This document shows, in pieces, positions 60,580 to 64,000 of a stretch of DNA of 64,000 bases. Within the stretch, counting starts at the first letter, position 1. Each line of letters begins with the position of its first letter. Both the position numbers and the translations under genes were made by a program. Location: contig JAJFFC010000008.1 in NCBI GenBank assembly GCA_021776795.1, forward strand, positions 248,001 to 312,000, in the 5' to 3' direction. This DNA comes from Planctomycetota bacterium (GTDB lineage Bacteria > Planctomycetota > UBA1135). The notes under the pieces were generated by a model. That model saw only the letters and a program-made list of their open reading frames with translations, made no database searches and was not told where the DNA came from.

Positions 60580-63030
60580 TTAGCCAACCGGCTCAGAGGC
60601 CGCTGGCGGAGCCTGACTCGGCTCAGGCCAACCGCCATCCACCGCCGTCTTCTTGTAATCTTCCAAGGAGAAGGCATCGACCTGAATCGCGTCATTGCGC
60701 AAGGCTTCGGCACGGGCTAGAGTCTCGACTTCCATGTCGGTGATGATTCCGGCAGAACGAGCCTCTTCAATTAGTGAACCAATCGGTTTGCGTGGCAGCT
60801 TCTTCTCGCGAATCGCCTGCTTGATACGCTTAGCGACATCATCGGCTTCGAGGCTGGCACGGAAGGCACGCTCCAGGCGACCAATCGCTTGTTCGGGATC
60901 TTTGGGAAGATACAAGCCTGCCGTGAGGCGATTCCGATCAGCACCGTCCTCTTGCATTTTGCGCGCAACGCGCATGACCGTTTCGTCTTCAACTCCGGTC
61001 CCGATTGGATTGATCCGCGCCCACCAGGCCAAAGGACCGCGGAACAGCCCGCCGACAAATGGTGCATCGAAGTTCTTGTATAGACCCTCGAAGGAGCTTT
61101 GGATTTCGCCAAAGGCGGTGTCCAAGGCGGCACGATAAAAATCCCAGTCTTCGCGACGACGCCCTTCGGCTTCGTAGCGGCGAATGATTGCCGCGCCGAA
61201 GTACATCTGCGAGAAGATGTCGGCAAAACGACCGGTCAGCGCCTCTTTGCGCTTGAGATCGCCGCCGTACATGCCCATCGCCATGTCGGCGAGGATGGCA
61301 AAGCGAGAGGAAGCCCACGACAACTTTTGGTAATCGCGGCGCGTCTTTCCTTCTATCGGCACGCTCGCACCATAGCCGCGGCTCCAAGACAACACTACCG
61401 AGCGGCAAAGGTTGCGCACCACATGGCCGAGGTGGCCGAAGAATGCAAAGTCAAACTCCTTGACGTCGCCATTTTCGAGCGCTGTGATTTCATTTTCGGC
61501 GAAGGGGTGACAACGGATCGCCCCTTGGCCAAAGACCATCAGCGTGCGCGTCAGGATGTTCGCTCCTTCCACCGTGATGGAAATCGGCGCAGAAAAGTAT
61601 GCGTGGGCCAGCATGTTGCGCGGTCCACGGGAAATGCCTGCACCGCCGCAGATATCCATGGCATCGTTGACACTGTCGCGCATGGCTTCAGTGAAGTTGT
61701 ACTTGGCGATGGCGCTTGCCACCGCTGGCTTTGCACCTTGGTCCAGTCCACCGCAGGTAAAGCGGCGAGCCGCTTCCAAAGCGTAAGTTCTGGCGCCAAT
61801 GCGCGCCATCGGCTCCGCAATGCCTTCAAAACGACCAATCGACATACCGAATTGCTTGCGCACCACCGAATAGGCCGACGTCACGCGCGCAGCCCATGCC
61901 GTGCCGGCAGTGGCTTGTGCGGGCAACATGATGCCACGACCAGCGGCCAACTGTTCCATCAGCATGCGCCACCCTTGACCTGCACGCGCTGCACCGCCGA
62001 CTAAGGTGTCGACATCGACAATGACGTCCTTGCCTTCGAAGGGGCAGTTAAAGAAAGGAACGTTGAGCGGGTCATGCTGCCGCCCCAAAACGATGCCCGG
62101 CAAATTGCTTGGCACCAAGGCTGCAGAAATGCCCGGTTCTGGACCATGCCCAAGCAGGTTGTCGGGGTCGCGCAACTTGAACGCCAAGCCCAACAGGGTG
62201 CTGCGCGCGGCCAAAGTGATGTAACGCTTCTCCCAATTAAGGCGAATCTTAGTTTCGCCGGCTTCGTTCTGGAAGACATCGCCAGTGGCTCGCATGCTAC
62301 CGGCATCGGAGCCTGCGTGCGGTTCAGTCAAGGCAAAGCAGGGCACCTCTTGCCCACTCGCCAACCGTGGCAGCAAGCGATCTTTTTGCTCTTCGGTGCC
62401 ATAGTGCAGTAGAAGTTCTGCCGGGCCCAAGGAGTTCGGCAACATGGCCGTAATGCCCAAAGGAATCGAGCGCGAGCTCAGCTTCTTGATCACGGCGCTC
62501 ACCCCCGTAGCCGAAAAACCCAAGCCGCCGTACTTAGGCGGGATGATCATGCCGAAGAAGCCTTCGTCCTTCAGCGCTTGCCAAACTTCCGGTGGCAAAT
62601 CACGACGCTGGAAGACTTCCCAGTCATCGGTCATGGCGCAAAGGCGCTCGACTGGGCCATCGAGGAAGGCTTGTTCGGCATCGTTGAGTTCGGGATAGGG
62701 TTCGCGCAGCAATCGCGCAAAATCAGGGCGCCCCGAGAACAGCTCTCCTTCATACCAAACTGTGCCCGCATCTAAGGCCTCGCGTTCGGTGCGCGAAATC
62801 ACCGGCAACAAACCGGCCTTCTTCAGGAAGCGCACAAGAGGCGTGGTGACCACGCGCACCCGCAAAGGGTGCACGAGTAGAATCGCCGCGGGAACCGCAA
62901 GAATCAGCCATAGCCAAAGCGGCGCGCCCCACCAAAACAGGAAGCCCGCAAACCAAGCTGCATAGACTTGACGCTTGAGACCGAAGAATCCGATCGTGAG
63001 TAGACCGGCGAAGAAGAGGATGGCACTCAT
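60580..63030 (-). CDS. fadE: Acyl-CoA dehydrogenase, FadE type
   Basis: 816 residues from the ATG at 63030, which overlaps the TetR stop by 4 bp. It begins with two or three hydrophobic segments, as in E. coli FadE (814 residues), followed by the dehydrogenase: LRREPYPEL-like pocket region, CFALTEPHAGSDAGSM (FAD-binding), the middle beta domain WEKRYITLAARSTLLG, and the catalytic region CGGAGISRGPRNMLAHAYFS. It introduces the double bond in acyl-CoA, the first step of beta-oxidation, and passes electrons onward. It belongs to the TetR-fadE-hydrolase operon facing the thiolase gene. Confidence 0.92.
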   Translation of the reverse strand: MSAILFFAGLLTIGFFGLKRQVYAAWFAGFLFWWGAPLWLWLILAVPAAILLVHPLRVRVVTTPLVRFLKKAGLLPVISRTEREALDAGTVWYEGELFSGRPDFARLLREPYPELNDAEQAFLDGPVERLCAMTDDWEVFQRRDLPPEVWQALKDEGFFGMIIPPKYGGLGFSATGVSAVIKKLSSRSIPLGITAMLPNSLGPAELLLHYGTEEQKDRLLPRLASGQEVPCFALTEPHAGSDAGSMRATGDVFQNEAGETKIRLNWEKRYITLAARSTLLGLAFKLRDPDNLLGHGPEPGISAALVPSNLPGIVLGRQHDPLNVPFFNCPFEGKDVIVDVDTLVGGAARAGQGWRMLMEQLAAGRGIMLPAQATAGTAWAARVTSAYSVVRKQFGMSIGRFEGIAEPMARIGARTYALEAARRFTCGGLDQGAKPAVASAIAKYNFTEAMRDSVNDAMDICGGAGISRGPRNMLAHAYFSAPISITVEGANILTRTLMVFGQGAIRCHPFAENEITALENGDVKEFDFAFFGHLGHVVRNLCRSVVLSWSRGYGASVPIEGKTRRDYQKLSWASSRFAILADMAMGMYGGDLKRKEALTGRFADIFSQMYFGAAIIRRYEAEGRRREDWDFYRAALDTAFGEIQSSFEGLYKNFDAPFVGGLFRGPLAWWARINPIGTGVEDETVMRVARKMQEDGADRNRLTAGLYLPKDPEQAIGRLERAFRASLEADDVAKRIKQAIREKKLPRKPIGSLIEEARSAGIITDMEVETLARAEALRNDAIQVDAFSLEDYKKTAVDGGWPEPSQAPPAASEPVG

Positions 63031-63647
63031 GAGTGAGTTGGGGATGAAGTCGATGCTGGTTGCAGCAAACACATGGCGTGGGCAATGGTGCTGTCGATGA
63101 ACACTTCCGTGTCGTAACGCTTGTCTACCCGCTGGGCGTGAATCAAAGAAAGCGCCCCATGGAGCTGGCTCCACAGCACAATGGATCCCAAGGCAGGATC
63201 AAAGTCCGTGGAAGTGCCGCGCGCCTCGAGCAGGACCTCGGCAAACAACTCCAGGTTGCGCCGCGCCTTACGGTACTTTTCGGTCGGGTAACGCCGCATT
63301 TCCATGGGCGTCATTTGGAACATGATTTCGTAGTACTCGCGGTTGGCGAGACCGAAGTCCAGGAAGGCACGACACATGCCTTTATAGCGCTCGGGGACTG
63401 GAGTCTCACAGCACGAGGCCTCTAGGAGCACCTCATGCAGCAAATCCATACCCTCCTCGATGAGAGCGTGAATCAGAGCGTCTTTGTTCTCAAAATGAAG
63501 GTAGATGCTGGTAGCCGTACAGCCCACAGCAGCGGCTACCTTGCGCATGGAAACGCTGGCGTAGCCTTCTTCAAGCAGTAATCGGCGCGATTCATCGAGA
63601 ATCGCGCGGCGGAGGTCTCCGTTTCTGGCCATGGCAATTGTGGACAT
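63027..63647 (-). CDS. TetR-family regulator of the fatty-acid oxidation locus
   Basis: 206 residues. The DNA-binding domain is classical: LLLEEGYASVSMRKVAAAVG, then TATSIYLHFENKDALIHALI. The C-terminal domain has MCRAFLDFGLANREYYEIMF and IVLWSQLHGALSLIH. It sits between fadE, with a 4 bp overlap, and the divergent thiolase, and a perfect palindrome lies 11 bp upstream of its start codon. It probably represses both directions and is released by an acyl-CoA or fatty acid, as in FadR-type TetR proteins. A start at residue 6 (MARNGD) is possible. Confidence 0.9.
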   Translation of the reverse strand: MSTIAMARNGDLRRAILDESRRLLLEEGYASVSMRKVAAAVGCTATSIYLHFENKDALIHALIEEGMDLLHEVLLEASCCETPVPERYKGMCRAFLDFGLANREYYEIMFQMTPMEMRRYPTEKYRKARRNLELFAEVLLEARGTSTDFDPALGSIVLWSQLHGALSLIHAQRVDKRYDTEVFIDSTIAHAMCLLQPASTSSPTHS

Positions 63648-63657
63648 CGGCAGGTTT

Positions 63658-63678
63658 ACAGTGTAAAGTTTACACTGT
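63658..63678. promoter_or_regulatory. Palindromic TetR operator between the divergent fatty-acid genes
   Basis: A perfect 21 bp palindrome, ACAGTGTAAA-G-TTTACACTGT, centred on 63668. It lies 11 bp from the TetR start codon and 34 bp from the thiolase start, so it can control both. Length and symmetry are typical of TetR operators. Confidence 0.8.
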
Positions 63679-63711
63679 CAAGGCACGAAACAGCCGAAAA
63701 GGCTATAGAAA

Positions 63712-64000
63712 ATGCTTTCCTACGCCTCCTCCTCTGGGCACCCGCGCCTGGTCATCGCCGCAGGCCTGCGCACACCCATGGCGCGAGCTGGTGGGGTATT
63801 TGCCAAAGAAGACGCCGGCCACCTCGGTGCTCTGGTCACCCGCGAGCTCCTCGCCCGCACCGGGATTGCCCCCGATGCCATCGACGAAGTCATCACTGGC
63901 TGCGTCGGCCCGCCCTTCGACCAGGCCAATGTCTCGCGGGTGATTGCTCTGCGTGCTGGTCTGCCCCGCCCCACGCCGGCGCGCACCGTTGCCCGCAACT
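63712..64000 (+). CDS. Acetyl-CoA acyltransferase (thiolase), 5' part
   Basis: 96 codons are visible before the window ends. RLVIAAGLRTPMARAGGVF is the thiolase N terminus, followed by LGALVTRELLARTGIAPDAI and DEVITGCVGPPFDQANVSR; the active-site Cys would lie just beyond the window. It cleaves 3-ketoacyl-CoA in beta-oxidation, matching FadE across the operator. An FadI-type partner is likely but not yet certain from this fragment. Confidence 0.88.
   Translation, partial: MLSYASSSGHPRLVIAAGLRTPMARAGGVFAKEDAGHLGALVTRELLARTGIAPDAIDEVITGCVGPPFDQANVSRVIALRAGLPRPTPARTVARN

Overview
The window reads as one block of a bacterial chromosome, about 55-60% GC where sampled, with almost no non-coding space: no gap over about 180 bp lacks a gene, and I see no tRNA, rRNA, CRISPR array, insertion sequence or phage gene. 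The gene style suggests a Planctomycetota-like free-living Gram-negative: many lipoproteins and signal peptides, repeated carboxypeptidase-regulatory-like domains, CBM9 and spondin-type proteins, sulfatase-fold enzymes, a short bacterial histone, M13 peptidase and a FadE-type dehydrogenase. The phylum is inference, not proof. Layout: 1-3185 (-), a large secreted protein cut by the window edge; 3208-7876, LON-domain protein, TrmL, DUF454, a secreted nuclease-like protein and ProS; 7900-19984, two regulatory-domain surface proteins and a surface-polysaccharide cluster (two GT-C type membrane proteins, two near-duplicate sulfatase-fold lipoproteins, a protein with a UDP-glucose-dehydrogenase-like segment, and Ugd); 20014-23722, lipoprotein phosphatase, spondin protein and a two-component pair; 23868-26581, transketolase and a VOC protein; 26611-30077, a PhnCDE-type ABC transporter of the putative selenate class; 30110-36612, hybrid kinase, a thioredoxin-like gene with an in-frame UGA, nitroreductase, epimerase and a nucleotide-transporter-like protein; 36609-41099, SodC, a beta-propeller lipoprotein, a histone, and an ECF sigma / anti-sigma / Spy-like / DUF3179 operon whose DUF3179 gene also has an in-frame UGA; 41172-45810, TetR and a three-subunit molybdenum hydroxylase of the 4-hydroxybenzoyl-CoA reductase type; 45832-50529, secreted proteins and a GGDEF/EAL protein; 50607-56077, a lower-GC block with a HEAT-repeat protein and a two-component system; 56189-64000, hydrolases, M13 peptidase and a fatty-acid oxidation locus (FadE, TetR, thiolase) with a perfect palindromic operator. 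The main discovery candidate is selenium biology. Two unrelated genes carry a UGA exactly where the first Cys of a conserved CxxC motif belongs: U-G-P-C in the thioredoxin-like protein and U-P-L-C in the DUF3179 protein. In both the frame stays open through the rest of the fold. Both UGAs are followed at SECIS distance by a hairpin with a five-base loop starting C-G-U-G. A putative selenate importer lies about 3 kb from the first gene. Elsewhere in the window UGA is an ordinary stop, so this looks like selenocysteine recoding rather than a changed code. No selA, selB, selC or selD is in the window.
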